Shown in pieces: positions 32,184-44,965 of a DNA stretch of 64,000 nt. The stretch lies in contig JACPZW010000015.1 of the NCBI GenBank assembly GCA_016195265.1, positions 1-64,000 on the forward strand, in the 5' to 3' direction. Each line of letters begins with the position of its first letter. The stretch's first letter is position 1. A model generated the notes under the pieces. The model was not told the DNA's origin and searched no databases. It was given only the letters and a program-made list of their open reading frames with translations. Origin of the DNA: Acidobacteriota bacterium (GTDB lineage Bacteria; Acidobacteriota; Vicinamibacteria; Vicinamibacterales; CAVVIG01). The position numbers and the translations under genes are program-made.

Positions 32184-32748
32184 TTTCATCACCGGCTTTT
32201 TCGTCACGGTTCCGCTGTTCATCAGCGTCGCCGCGCTGATCTGGATCTTCAACGTCGTCGACGGCCTGACGACGCCGCTGTACGACCGGTTACTGGGGCG
32301 GCGGATTCCCGGACTGGGGACGCTGTCGACGGCCGTGGCGATCGTGCTGGTGGGCGCGTTCGCGCGCAACGTCATCGGCCGGCGTGTTCTGCAGCGCGCC
32401 GAGTCCTGGTTGCAGAAGGTGCCCGTGTTCCGGACGATCTACTCGCCGGTCAGGCAGCTGGTGACCGCGTTCTCGCCCGACAACGAGTCCGGGTTCAAGC
32501 GGGTCGTGATGATCGAGGATCCGCGGCGCGGGTACGCGCTCGGGTTCCTGACGCGCGAGTTCACGGCGGACCGCGGCCGCGGGCCGGAGGCCATGCTGGC
32601 GGTGTACGTGCCGACGAACAACCTCTATTTAGGCGACATCGTGATCTGCGAGCAGTCCCGGGCCGTGTTCCCCGATATTTCCGTCGAGGACGGCATCCGG
32701 GTTTTCTTGACCGGCGGCATGGCGCTTCCGCCCAAGGTACGCATATAA
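32164..32748 (+). CDS. DUF502 family membrane protein
   Basis: RRNFITGFFVTVPLFISVAALIWIF; VPTNNLYLGDIVI. Confidence 0.85.
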   Translation: MPWLRRNFITGFFVTVPLFISVAALIWIFNVVDGLTTPLYDRLLGRRIPGLGTLSTAVAIVLVGAFARNVIGRRVLQRAESWLQKVPVFRTIYSPVRQLVTAFSPDNESGFKRVVMIEDPRRGYALGFLTREFTADRGRGPEAMLAVYVPTNNLYLGDIVICEQSRAVFPDISVEDGIRVFLTGGMALPPKVRI

Positions 32749-32773
32749 TCCCAGCTTTTGCGCGACGAGAGAG

Positions 32774-32804
32774 AAGCGGGAGAGTGGGGAGAGTGGAGAG
32801 TGGA
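32774..32804. repeat. Short GAGAGTGG array (7-8 bp period) directly before the hppA start
   Basis: GGGAGAGTGGGGAGAGTGGAGAGTGG. Confidence 0.65.
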
Positions 32805-35273
<2,469 letters not shown>

Positions 35274-35365
35274 GCTCGTGACCTCTTTTTACAACTCATC
35301 GAGGTCCCGGAGCCAATTCGGTCGGCCATCTGGCCGGTTCCGGTGTCTAAGCGTACCGAGTTTCG

Positions 35366-35395
35366 TTGACTCCCTGTTTTTGGACTGACTATAAT
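35366..35395 (+). promoter_or_regulatory. Sigma70-like promoter TTGACT-N18-TATAAT upstream of the tonB operon
   Basis: TTGACTCCCTGTTTTTGGACTGACTATAAT. Confidence 0.7.
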
Positions 35396-35446
35396 CGGCG
35401 CCTTCTGCGCCACCAGACGTTGCAGTAGCTACCGAGGAGAGACCCC

Positions 35447-36172
<726 letters not shown>

Positions 36173-36226
36173 CGACGACGACACACGACAGACTTCGGAT
36201 TTTCGGTATTCGAGGGAGGATGGACC

Positions 36227-36898
36227 GTGGATTTAATGCAGATGTGGCAGTCAATGGGTATCGTGGCGAAGGTCGTGGCCTTCGTGCTCTTCTTCATGTC
36301 GATGTGGTCGTTCGGCGTGGCGATCGAGCGCATCTTCACGTTTACCCAGGCGCGTAACCAGTCGAAGATGTTCGCCCCGCAGGTCGCCAAGCACCTCAAG
36401 GATGGCCGCCTGAAGGACGCCATCGCGCTGGCTTCCTCGAAGAACTACCGGTATAGCCACCTCGCCAAGGTCGTGCTGGCCGGTCTGCAGGAGTATCAAT
36501 TCCAGCAGGAGAGCCAGGGCGGCCTGCAGCGCGAGGACCTGATGGACACCGTGCGCCGGTCGATTCAGCGCGCGTCGGCGCTGACCGCGTCGGACCTCAA
36601 GAAGGGCGTCTCGGCGCTCGCCACCATCGGGTCGACCGCGCCGTTCGTCGGACTGCTCGGCACCGTGGTCGGCGTCATCAACGCGTTCCAGGGCATCGGC
36701 GCGAGCGGCTCGGCCGGTATCGGCGCCGTGTCGGTCGGTATTTCGGAAGCCCTCGTCGAGACCGCGCTCGGCCTCGTCGTGGCCATCCCGGCGGTGTGGT
36801 TCTACAACTACCTCAGCGGCCGGATCGAGTACTTCAACGTGGAGATGGACAACTCCTCGTCGGAGCTCGTGGACTACTTCATCCGGAAGACGGCCTAA
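36227..36898 (+). CDS. exbB: MotA/TolQ/ExbB proton channel family protein
   Basis: LATIGSTAPFVGLLGTVVGVINAFQGIG; ETALGLVVAIPAVWFYNY. Confidence 0.93.
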   Translation: MDLMQMWQSMGIVAKVVAFVLFFMSMWSFGVAIERIFTFTQARNQSKMFAPQVAKHLKDGRLKDAIALASSKNYRYSHLAKVVLAGLQEYQFQQESQGGLQREDLMDTVRRSIQRASALTASDLKKGVSALATIGSTAPFVGLLGTVVGVINAFQGIGASGSAGIGAVSVGISEALVETALGLVVAIPAVWFYNYLSGRIEYFNVEMDNSSSELVDYFIRKTA

Positions 36899-36903
36899 CG
36901 GTC

Positions 36904-36982
36904 GAGATTTCAGATTGTAGATGTCAGATTTCAGATTGGATGCTGTCCCCAATCTGAAATCTGCCTTCTGAAATCTGAAATG
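36904..36982. repeat. 7-bp period array (CAGATTT unit) forming a long hairpin between exbB and exbD
   Basis: Core stem CAGATTTCAGATTGG / CCAATCTGAAATCTG, loop ATGCTGTCC; arms extend about 35 nt each. Confidence 0.9.
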
Positions 36983-36995
36983 TCAGGAGACACCT

Positions 36996-37433
36996 ATGGG
37001 AATGGACCTTGGCGGCGCCAAAGGCGGAATCAAATCCGATATCAACGTGACGCCGCTCGTCGACGTCATGCTGGTGCTGCTCATCATCATGATGCTCATC
37101 GCGCCGATGTTGCAGCAGGGCGTCAGCGTCAAGCTGCCGACGGCGACGAACACGGTCGACAAGCCTGAAGTGCAGGGCCAGACCGTGATCGCCATCGGCC
37201 GCGACAAGCAGATCTACCTGAACGCCAAACCTGTGGGCGAGGCGGAACTGGCGCGGCGGGTCACCGAGATCCTCGAGAACATGAAGGAAAAGGTCGTCCT
37301 CATCAAGGCGGATGAGGAGGTCGAGTACAGCGCCGTCATGGCCGCCATGGATCAACTGCGCCAGGCGGGCGTCGAGGACATCGGACTCATCACCGAGCGG
37401 AAGAAGGGCGCGGAAGGGACGGGAAGCCAGTAA
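36996..37433 (+). CDS. exbD: Biopolymer transport protein ExbD/TolR
   Basis: SDINVTPLVDVMLVLLIIMMLIAPMLQQGVSVKLP. Confidence 0.93.
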   Translation: MGMDLGGAKGGIKSDINVTPLVDVMLVLLIIMMLIAPMLQQGVSVKLPTATNTVDKPEVQGQTVIAIGRDKQIYLNAKPVGEAELARRVTEILENMKEKVVLIKADEEVEYSAVMAAMDQLRQAGVEDIGLITERKKGAEGTGSQ

Positions 37434-37906
37434 TGGCACACGCACACCTGCACTTCGGCGCCGAGAAGGTCGTCAAGGGGGAGGTGCCCCACGCCAGCTC
37501 GGACATGAACGTCACGCCGCTCATCGACGTGCTGCTCGTGCTGCTGGTCATCTTCATGGCGGCGCTCCCGCTCACTCAGAAGGGCGTCGACATCAACCTG
37601 CCGGCCGAGAGCAAGAAGTCCACCGACTCGACGCCGGAAGTCAGCCAGATCGTGCTGAACTACGGCGCCGACAAGAAGATCGCCATCAACAACCAGGACG
37701 TCACGCTGCCGCAGCTCACCGAGCGGCTGCGCAACATCTTCGAACAGCGCAAAGATAAGACGATGTTCATCATTGGCGCCGGCACGCTGCGCTACAAGGA
37801 CATCATGGAAGTCATCGACGCGGCCAAGGGCGTCGGCGTCGACAAGGTTGGCATCGTCACCGAAGGCATGCGCCGGGCCGGAGGCGCGACGACCGGAAGT
37901 AATTAG
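37433..37906 (+). CDS. exbD: Biopolymer transport protein ExbD/TolR, second copy
   Basis: SDMNVTPLIDVLLVLLVIFMAALPLTQKGVDINLP. Confidence 0.93.
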   Translation: MAHAHLHFGAEKVVKGEVPHASSDMNVTPLIDVLLVLLVIFMAALPLTQKGVDINLPAESKKSTDSTPEVSQIVLNYGADKKIAINNQDVTLPQLTERLRNIFEQRKDKTMFIIGAGTLRYKDIMEVIDAAKGVGVDKVGIVTEGMRRAGGATTGSN

Positions 37907-37942
37907 AAACTTAGAACTGAAAGAGTTAAAACTTGAAAGCGA
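37906..37942. repeat. Short 7-bp period array (AGAAACT TAGAACT GAAAGAG ...)
   Basis: Follows the second exbD stop codon. Confidence 0.6.
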
Positions 37943-37977
37943 TGGCCGCCTCGTTCGCGAGGCGGCCATTTTTTTTG
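37943..37977 (+). terminator. Rho-independent terminator of the tonB-exbBDD operon
   Basis: ATGGCCGCCTCG-TTCG-CGAGGCGGCCAT followed by a T run. Confidence 0.93.
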
Positions 37978-38005
37978 GAACTTTTGCCCGCGCCGCCCGC
38001 AATAG

Positions 38006-38587
38006 ATGAAGGCCATGACATCTGGAGCAGGCGACGACGCCCGGCTGGTCCGCCGGATGCGGCGGGGCGACGAAGCCGCCTTTGCGACACTGTTCGCGGC
38101 GCATCACGCGGCGATCCACCGCTACGCGCTCCAGATGTGCGGGCTCGCCGCTGCCGACGATGTCGTGCAGGAGGTCTTCCTGGCGCTGCTGCGCCAGTCG
38201 CACCGTTACGATCCCGCCCGCGGAGCAGTCCTTACCTACCTTTACGGCATCGCGCGGCATCACGTCCTGAAGCGGCTGCCCGCCTCCGGCGTCGAATCGG
38301 CGCTGGATGACGACGACCACCGGACCGCCGTTCCTGCCACGGCGCTCGACGACCTCAGCCGCGGCGAGACCGTCGATCGGGTGCGGCAGGCCGTCCAGTC
38401 CCTGCCGCCGGCGTACCGCGAGGTCGTAGTCCTGTGCGAACTGCACGAGATGGACTACGAGACCGCGGCGTCGATTCTCGAGTGTCCAATCGGCACGGTG
38501 CGCTCGCGTCTGCACCGCGCGCGCCGGCTGCTCATGACGAAGCTGGCCGCCGTACAGCGCGCGCTGGTCGGAGAATCCAGAGGGTGA
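38006..38587 (+). CDS. RNA polymerase sigma factor, ECF type
   Basis: YALQMCGLAAADDVVQEVFLALL; LPPAYREVVVLCELHEMDYETAASILECPIGTVRSRLHRARRLL. Confidence 0.93.
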   Translation: MKAMTSGAGDDARLVRRMRRGDEAAFATLFAAHHAAIHRYALQMCGLAAADDVVQEVFLALLRQSHRYDPARGAVLTYLYGIARHHVLKRLPASGVESALDDDDHRTAVPATALDDLSRGETVDRVRQAVQSLPPAYREVVVLCELHEMDYETAASILECPIGTVRSRLHRARRLLMTKLAAVQRALVGESRG

Positions 38588-38590
38588 ACG

Positions 38591-39184
38591 ATGAACGATG
38601 TCCATGATTCGGAACGCGCGCTGACGTCGGCCCTGCGGGCCCTCGCGCGAGATGACGAACGTCGCGCTTCGCCGGAGGGGCTGAGCAGCGTCGAAGGGCG
38701 CCTGCGGGCTGAAGTGCGCGCGGTCGGCGCGGCGCGGCGGGCCCGCCTGCGCCGGAGCATCGGTCTCGCGGCGGCCGTGCTCGCCGCGGCGGCGGTTCCC
38801 GCCTGGCGGTTCGCGGTTCGCGGCCCACAGACGTCGGGCCCCGTCCAGCCGCCCTCGACCAGCGCCGCGGCTGCGGCGCCGATCGCGTCGCCGCCACGCA
38901 GGGAAATCACGACGGCCTTCCTGCCGCTCGCCTACAGCGACGTGCCCGTCGCGGGCGCGCAGATCGTCCGGATGTCCGTGCCCCGGTCGGCGCTGGCGTC
39001 GTTTGGATTGACGCCGGCAGAGAGTTCGTCCGCGCAGGAGCCCGCACCGGCCGCAGTGAGCGCAACCGTGATCGCCGACGTCGTCATTGGCGACGACGGC
39101 CTCGCGCGCGCCGTCAGATTCGTCCGCGCAATGGAACCCGCAGTGCCAACAGTTCCTACAGCGCGCATGGAGCAGACACGATGA
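38591..39184 (+). CDS. Putative single-TM anti-sigma-like protein
   Basis: Position after ECF sigma; N-terminal cytosolic region, single TM RLRRSIGLAAAVLAAAAVPAWRF. Confidence 0.5.
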   Translation: MNDVHDSERALTSALRALARDDERRASPEGLSSVEGRLRAEVRAVGAARRARLRRSIGLAAAVLAAAAVPAWRFAVRGPQTSGPVQPPSTSAAAAAPIASPPRREITTAFLPLAYSDVPVAGAQIVRMSVPRSALASFGLTPAESSSAQEPAPAAVSATVIADVVIGDDGLARAVRFVRAMEPAVPTVPTARMEQTR

Positions 39185-40119
39185 CACGAACACTCGCGCA
39201 CCGTCTGATTGCCGTCCTCATGTTCACCGCCACGGCGGCCGGCGCGGCCGGCCAGCCGCGCCAAGGCTCCGGGGGTGGAGCGCCGGGCCCGCGGCGCGGC
39301 GGACCGCCGCAAGGGGAGAAGATGCCGATGCCCGCCGGTATGTTCGAGTACGTCGGCGCGGAGATTCCGCTCGGCCCGATCGTGCGGGGCGCGCCGTACT
39401 CGGGAGACGGCGTCACGACCCTGACGCAGACGCTCGGCGACGGCACGCACATCGCGCGCACGACGACGGCGAAGCTGTATCGCGACAGCGACGGTCGCAT
39501 CAGGCGCGAGCAGACGATTCTGGGCCTCGGCGCGCTGGCGGCGTCCGGCGACGCACCGACGATCGTCACCATCGTCGATCCGGTGGCCGGCGTGCAGTAC
39601 GTGCTCGACGGCGCGCGGAGGGAAGCGTATCGCTCGGCGATGCCGCAGGCGCAGGCGCGCCGCGCGTTCGACGGCGCGGGCGCCCGCGGCCGATCGGGTC
39701 AGGCCGCCGGCGATCCAGGCGGCGTGCCGCCGCCCCCGCCCCCGCCGCCTCCGGGGCAGCGGCGTGAAGGGCCACCGCCCGCCGGCCTGCCGAACGTGCC
39801 GCAGCCGCTCGGATCGAAGCAGATTGAAGGCGTTGAAGCCGGTGGAACGCGCCGCACGGAAACAATCCCGGCCGGACGCATCGGCAACGATCGCCCGATC
39901 GTCGTGACCGACGAGCGATGGGAATCGTCGGAACTGAAAGTCGTCCTGCTCTCGGAGCATCACGATCCGCGGACCGGCGACGTCGAGTACCGCCTGACGA
40001 ACGTGAGCCGCAGCGAGCCGCCGCGCGATCTGTTCACGGTGCCGGCGGACTACACGGTCGTCGATACGCCGCCGCCGCCTCCTCCTCCGCCGCCGGGACG
40101 GCCGGATCAGCCGCTATAA
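39181..40119 (+). CDS. Secreted hypothetical protein with poly-Pro tracts
   Basis: Signal peptide; KQIEGVEAGGTRRTETIPAGRIGNDRPIVVTDERWESSELKVVLLSEHHDPRTGDVEYRLTNV; ATGA overlap. Confidence 0.7.
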   Translation: MTRTLAHRLIAVLMFTATAAGAAGQPRQGSGGGAPGPRRGGPPQGEKMPMPAGMFEYVGAEIPLGPIVRGAPYSGDGVTTLTQTLGDGTHIARTTTAKLYRDSDGRIRREQTILGLGALAASGDAPTIVTIVDPVAGVQYVLDGARREAYRSAMPQAQARRAFDGAGARGRSGQAAGDPGGVPPPPPPPPPGQRREGPPPAGLPNVPQPLGSKQIEGVEAGGTRRTETIPAGRIGNDRPIVVTDERWESSELKVVLLSEHHDPRTGDVEYRLTNVSRSEPPRDLFTVPADYTVVDTPPPPPPPPPGRPDQPL

Positions 40120-40144
40120 GTAAGGTTGCGTGTACAGAAAAAAA

Positions 40145-40172
40145 GGGCCGGGATGATTGCTCATCCCGGCCC
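40145..40172. terminator. Bidirectional terminator between convergent genes
   Basis: GGGCCGGGATGA-TTGC-TCATCCCGGCCC with A-run upstream and T-run downstream. Confidence 0.92.
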
Positions 40173-40199
40173 GTCTCGTTTTTCTCGGACGTGATCGAC

Positions 40200-43100
40200 T
40201 TAGTTGAACGTGTAACGGAAGCTGAGCATCATCACGTAGACGTCCGCGATGCCGGCCGACGTCTGCAGCGGCGACGTGATGAGAAGGCCGTTGAGGGTCT
40301 GCAGGTTGTACGTGAGTCGTCCCTGCGCGTCGGCGCCGGGGCTCGTCAGAATCTGGCTGTTGACAAGCCGCTGGCCCACGCCCCAGTCCTTGTTCAGCAG
40401 GTTCCCGAAGTTGGTGATGTCGAGACGAATCTGCCCGGAGTGTTTGTGCCCCGCGATGCTGTGGAAGAGGTCCTGCGTGACGCTCAGGTCCACGCGGTTG
40501 ACGACCGGCAGGAACACGGCGCCGCGTTCCGCGTACTGCCCACGGTGCGAGCTGAGGTAGCTGTCCGCGTTGATGAGCTGATCAAAGGCCGTCGCCTGAT
40601 CCGCGGCCGTGTAGGTTCGCGTCACGCCACCCGACGTCACCGTCAGCGGCTTGAAGTTCATCTCGGACGTGCTGCTTGGGATGTAGATCAGATCGTTCGT
40701 CTGACCGTCACCGTTGGCGTCAGAGGAGAAGACGAAGCTCGTGTTGCCGTTGGTGTGGCCGTCCCAGAACACTGAGAAGGTCGTGGCGCCGAAGTTCAAG
40801 TAATGCGCCGTGTAGTTCGCCTGGAAGAACACGCGCTTGCCGGGCGAGTTGGTCGAGTACGCCAGCGCCGGGTTGTTCGGGTCGAACTGGATCGGATTCG
40901 CCGAACCCCACGAGCTGCCCGCGGTGGACGAAGGCTCGACGACGCTCCGCGAGACGCCGTAGTTGAACCCGCCTCTGAACGAGACCCCATGCGCCATAGC
41001 CTTCGTCAACGCTCCCGAGATGTTCCACGACCGGTTCTGGTTCTGGTTCTTGATCACATAGTTCGCGGTGATCTGATTGCCGACGGCGTTATTCAGGCGC
41101 TGGAAACAAGCGCCCACCTGGCCAGTGGCCGCACACGTGGGGAGCGCGGTAGTGATCCCCAGCGCGGGCGTCGCCCCAACAGCAGTCGCGGCCCACCGCG
41201 GCCGATTGTCCACGCCCAGATAGGCGCCTTGCGCCGCAGGCAGGTTCGCGTTGATGTAGACCGGGTCGTTGATGTCCCGGTTGTAGATGTAGTCAAGCGT
41301 GCCGACCAGGCCCCACGGGAGCTTGCGGTCGACGCCGATGTTGCTGCGCCACGTCTGCGGGAAGCGGAAGCTGTTGTCCGTCACGTCGAGCTCATAGCTG
41401 GCCGCCGTGCCGCCGGTCGCCGCCGGCTTGTACTTGTCCGGGTTCGGGTTGAACGGGTAGGCGTTCGTGTTGTTGGTGCTGATGCTGCCGTACAGCACAC
41501 CCGTGTTGCCGATCTGGTTCGAAATCCAGACGTACGGCGGTTTGCCGCTGAAAAGGCCCGTTCCGCCGCGCACCTGCGTCATTTGATCTTTGTTCAGGTC
41601 CCAGTTGAAGCCCACGCGTGGCGACCAGTAGGCCGTCGTCTCCGGGAGTGCGCCGGTGTTGTACTTCACGGCCGATCCGTCCTGATCGCGGAAGGTCAGG
41701 TTGTCGGCCACGGGGTTGTCAAACGCCGTGTTGCCGAACTTCGGCACGTCCACGCGCAGACCGGCGGTCACGGTCAGGTTTGTCCTCGGCCTCCATTCGT
41801 CCTGCACGTAGCCGCCCGCGTAAATCACGTCGAGAGGCTGGAGCGGTGGCGTCGTCTGGCCCGGCTGCAGCAGGTACTTCACGTAGAAGTTGAGCGCCGA
41901 CACCGGCGCCACCGTGCGGTTCGGGTTCGCGAGGTACCCGTTGGCATCCGCGTAGAAGTCCGCGTAGCTGTTGTACGAATACGAGCTCTGGATGCCGAAG
42001 TAGAACGAGTTGTCCGAGTGGAACTTCTCGAGCGTGCCGCCGAAAGTGATCGAGTGGTCCTTCGCGAACTTCGTCACGCTGTCCTGCACCTGAAACGTCT
42101 TGTAGCGAAGCAGGTTGTAGGGTGTGAACGGCTCGCTGCCGAACGAGGTCAGGGGGCTGCCCGTACCGTCGCTGATGACCACGAACGGGAACAACGGAGT
42201 CTGCCCGAGGGGGCCGCGGCTCTCGTCCTGGAACGTGTGGCCGATGATCAGGTTGTTCGTCAGGTTGTTCCCGAACACCGAGTTCCATTCGCCCACGCCC
42301 GACTTGAGATTCTCGAGAATCTCGTAGTTGGAATTCGCGAACGTCAGGAAGTTCGTGGAGCCGGTCTGCCGACTCGTGCCGAGCGACGATGATCCCGACT
42401 GGTTGATGGGGCTGTTCGAATCCAGCTGGTTGTACCGGAACGTCACCTTGTTGGAGCTGTTGACGTTGTAGTCGCCCTTGAGCATCCACGGTTTGGCCGG
42501 CGTCAGCTTGGGGATGTTGTCGAATGGGCCGGTGTCGTAGTTGAACTTCGAGGACAGGAACGAGCTGAGGGCGCTCAGGTCAGACGCAAGGACACGCGTC
42601 GTGTTGCCGCCGACCGGCGCGCCGCCCGGATTCGACGTGAACGTCGTCAGCGGCCGTGTATCCTCCTGCTTTTCGTAACTGCCGAAGGCGAACAGCTTGT
42701 TCTTGACGATTGGACCGCCCGCCCAGACGCCCGTCGTGTGCGTCGTGAAGTTAAGGGGATTGAAGCGGTTCGCCCCGGCCGTCGTGCCGACGAACCCGGA
42801 ACACGTGTCCACGTTCGTGAGGTCCGAACAGTCTTCATTACGCGTGCGGCGGTACACCGAACCGGTAAACGAATTCGTTCCGCTGCGCGTGACCGTGTTC
42901 ACGCCGGCACCCGTGAAGCTGCCCTGGCGCACGTCATACGGCGCGACGCTGACCTGCACCTGCTCGATCACTTCGAGCGAGATCGGCGCGACGCCTGTGC
43001 GGTCGCCGATGCCGCCGGTGGTGACACCCAGTCCGAACGAGTTGTTGAAATAGGATCCGTCCACGGTCATGTTGTTCGCGCGGTTGTCCTGGCCCGCGAA

Positions 43101-43622
43101 CGTGCCGCTGCCGCCGTACTGCGGCGTCAGCCGCGTGATGTCCGTGATGCGGCCGGTGATGGTGGGCAGCGTCGCGAGATCCTCGCGCGTCACGGCCGTC
43201 GCCGGACCGGTGCGCGTCGAGCTGAAGACGGGATCGCTGGCGCCCGACACGGTGATCGTTTCCGCGATCGACGCGAGCGCGAGCGTGAACTCCACCTCCT
43301 GAGCGACGCCGAGACTCAATTGAATGTTGTTCTTGGCTTCCGTCCGGAATCCGCTCAGCGCCGCGCTAATCGTGTACGGCCCGCCGACGCGCATGCCAGG
43401 AACGAAAAAGCGTCCATCCGCCTGCGTCACGCCTTCATACGTGGTGCCCGAAGGCTCGTGCACGGCCGTGATGCTGACGCCGGGAATGACGGCCCCCTGC
43501 GCGTCCTTTACGACGCCTGCCGCGGCCGCCGTGGTGACGCCTTGCGCGCTGGCGCGCCCGGCCGGTGACCACAGGGCAGTCAAAATCAAGAAGGTGATCG
43601 TTCTGAGAATCGTGCGACTCAT
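40200..43622 (-). CDS. Oar-like TonB-dependent receptor with N-terminal carboxypeptidase-regulatory domain
   Basis: GVVKDAQGAVIPGVSITAVHEPSGTTYEGVTQADGRFFVPGMRVGGPYTISAALSGF; C-terminal ADVYVMMLSFRYTFN. Confidence 0.92.
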   Translation of the reverse strand: MSRTILRTITFLILTALWSPAGRASAQGVTTAAAAGVVKDAQGAVIPGVSITAVHEPSGTTYEGVTQADGRFFVPGMRVGGPYTISAALSGFRTEAKNNIQLSLGVAQEVEFTLALASIAETITVSGASDPVFSSTRTGPATAVTREDLATLPTITGRITDITRLTPQYGGSGTFAGQDNRANNMTVDGSYFNNSFGLGVTTGGIGDRTGVAPISLEVIEQVQVSVAPYDVRQGSFTGAGVNTVTRSGTNSFTGSVYRRTRNEDCSDLTNVDTCSGFVGTTAGANRFNPLNFTTHTTGVWAGGPIVKNKLFAFGSYEKQEDTRPLTTFTSNPGGAPVGGNTTRVLASDLSALSSFLSSKFNYDTGPFDNIPKLTPAKPWMLKGDYNVNSSNKVTFRYNQLDSNSPINQSGSSSLGTSRQTGSTNFLTFANSNYEILENLKSGVGEWNSVFGNNLTNNLIIGHTFQDESRGPLGQTPLFPFVVISDGTGSPLTSFGSEPFTPYNLLRYKTFQVQDSVTKFAKDHSITFGGTLEKFHSDNSFYFGIQSSYSYNSYADFYADANGYLANPNRTVAPVSALNFYVKYLLQPGQTTPPLQPLDVIYAGGYVQDEWRPRTNLTVTAGLRVDVPKFGNTAFDNPVADNLTFRDQDGSAVKYNTGALPETTAYWSPRVGFNWDLNKDQMTQVRGGTGLFSGKPPYVWISNQIGNTGVLYGSISTNNTNAYPFNPNPDKYKPAATGGTAASYELDVTDNSFRFPQTWRSNIGVDRKLPWGLVGTLDYIYNRDINDPVYINANLPAAQGAYLGVDNRPRWAATAVGATPALGITTALPTCAATGQVGACFQRLNNAVGNQITANYVIKNQNQNRSWNISGALTKAMAHGVSFRGGFNYGVSRSVVEPSSTAGSSWGSANPIQFDPNNPALAYSTNSPGKRVFFQANYTAHYLNFGATTFSVFWDGHTNGNTSFVFSSDANGDGQTNDLIYIPSSTSEMNFKPLTVTSGGVTRTYTAADQATAFDQLINADSYLSSHRGQYAERGAVFLPVVNRVDLSVTQDLFHSIAGHKHSGQIRLDITNFGNLLNKDWGVGQRLVNSQILTSPGADAQGRLTYNLQTLNGLLITSPLQTSAGIADVYVMMLSFRYTFN

Positions 43623-43734
43623 GTGTTCTCCATCGTTCGAGTTCCGGAAACGGTGAGAAGAGGTATGCATTTCGAGTAGGATGATTGCGAGAGACGGAGT
43701 ATTTTACCCCCGCCGCATGACGGCAGTGATACAA

Positions 43735-43765
43735 AAAGGCCGTTGGGAGTGACCCAACGGCCTTT
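43735..43765 (-). terminator. Terminator of the TPR gene
   Basis: AAAGGCCGTTGGG-AGTGA-CCCAACGGCCTTT. Confidence 0.88.
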
Positions 43766-43795
43766 CGATCCAACATGTTGTAGGGAGATGCGCGG

Positions 43796-44767
43796 CTAGC
43801 TGGTGACGCCGGCGGCCTTCTTCTTCCGGAGCTCTTCCGCCTTGTCACGGAGCTGATCGGCCTGCTTCACGAGGGCCATCGCCTTGTCGTGATCCTTCTC
43901 CATATTGGCTTCCAGCCGCAGCAGGAGGTTCTTGTAGACCAGAGCCTCCATGTAGTCGGCCTTGATCTGCAGCGCCCGATCGACCGCCTCCACGCCCTTC
44001 TGGACGAACGCCCGCTTCTCGGCTTCCTTCAGCTTGAAGTCGCGGTAGGCCTCGTCCCAGTAATACACGGCAATCGTATGAAACGCCTCTGGATTATTGG
44101 GTTCCTTCGAGGCGCGTTCTTCGAGCGCCTCAATCGTCTTGTCGAAGTGGCCCTGCCGGTTGTAGTAGCCGGCCAGCGTGGTGTAGACCGAGGGGTCCGC
44201 GGGACGGTTGGTTTTCGCGGCGATAAGAATGCGCTCGGCCTCTTCGTAAACCCCCGCGTCCTCGTATAGCTTGGCGAGCTGGAAGTACACGGCCGGATCG
44301 CCTGGATCCTCGCGAATCATGTTCTGAAGCACGGGCTCCGCTTTGACCGGGTCATTCAGCTTCTCAGGGCCGTAGGCCGCCACCAGGTACTGCAGCGACA
44401 ACTTGGCTAGCGCCTTGTCCTTCGGGTCGGCTGACGCGGTGAGCTTGTCGGCCGCCTTCTGGTAGTTCTCGACCGCTTTCGTCAGGAGCTGGTCGTTGGC
44501 GGCCTCGCCCTTCTTGCTCGGCTTGTACAGGTTGTCGTAGCTGTTGCCGAGGAAGAAGTAGGCCTGCGACAGGTTGGGGTCGGCGGCCACGGTGTCTTCG
44601 TAGAGGCCCGCGGACTTCTTGTAGTCCTGCTGTTGGTACGCCTGGTTCGCCGCCTTGAAATTCTTCATGGCCTGCAGCTGGCCCACCTTGGCGCACCCGG
44701 ACGCGGCGACGATTCCCAGGGTCAGCATCGCGACGCCTGTGAGCGATGCTCCCGACAAAGAACGCAT
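43796..44767 (-). CDS. TPR-repeat lipoprotein
   Basis: LGIVAASGCAKVGQ; repeated TPR units (DPNLSQAYFFLGNSYDNL...). Confidence 0.85.
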   Translation of the reverse strand: MRSLSGASLTGVAMLTLGIVAASGCAKVGQLQAMKNFKAANQAYQQQDYKKSAGLYEDTVAADPNLSQAYFFLGNSYDNLYKPSKKGEAANDQLLTKAVENYQKAADKLTASADPKDKALAKLSLQYLVAAYGPEKLNDPVKAEPVLQNMIREDPGDPAVYFQLAKLYEDAGVYEEAERILIAAKTNRPADPSVYTTLAGYYNRQGHFDKTIEALEERASKEPNNPEAFHTIAVYYWDEAYRDFKLKEAEKRAFVQKGVEAVDRALQIKADYMEALVYKNLLLRLEANMEKDHDKAMALVKQADQLRDKAEELRKKKAAGVTS

Positions 44768-44809
44768 TGAGCCCCCTTAAGAGAAGATGACCGTGGCCGG
44801 AACCGGGTC

Positions 44810-44839
44810 AGTATAGTGAACCAAAAATTCGTACGTCAA
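44810..44839 (-). promoter_or_regulatory. Sigma70-like promoter TTGACG-N18-TATACT for the TPR gene
   Basis: Minus strand TTGACGTACGAATTTTTGGTTCACTATACT. Confidence 0.65.
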
Positions 44840-44965
44840 GAAGCGTCACCGTCACGAGTTGTCATTTCTCGGCCGGTTTTTGGCCATCTTTCGGAGGAAA
44901 GCCACCCGGGTGTGCCTATCATAGGGCACGCCTTTGCCCGACAAGGTGGTTAGACACCAGGTTCC

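Noticed and set aside
35281-35440. Possible tRNA or small RNA before tonB
   Set aside because: No cloverleaf or T-loop motif seen; the segment is adequately explained by a sigma70-like promoter and leader
37433-37906. Second exbD as a novel duplication
   Set aside because: Tandem exbD genes after exbB are common in tonB operons
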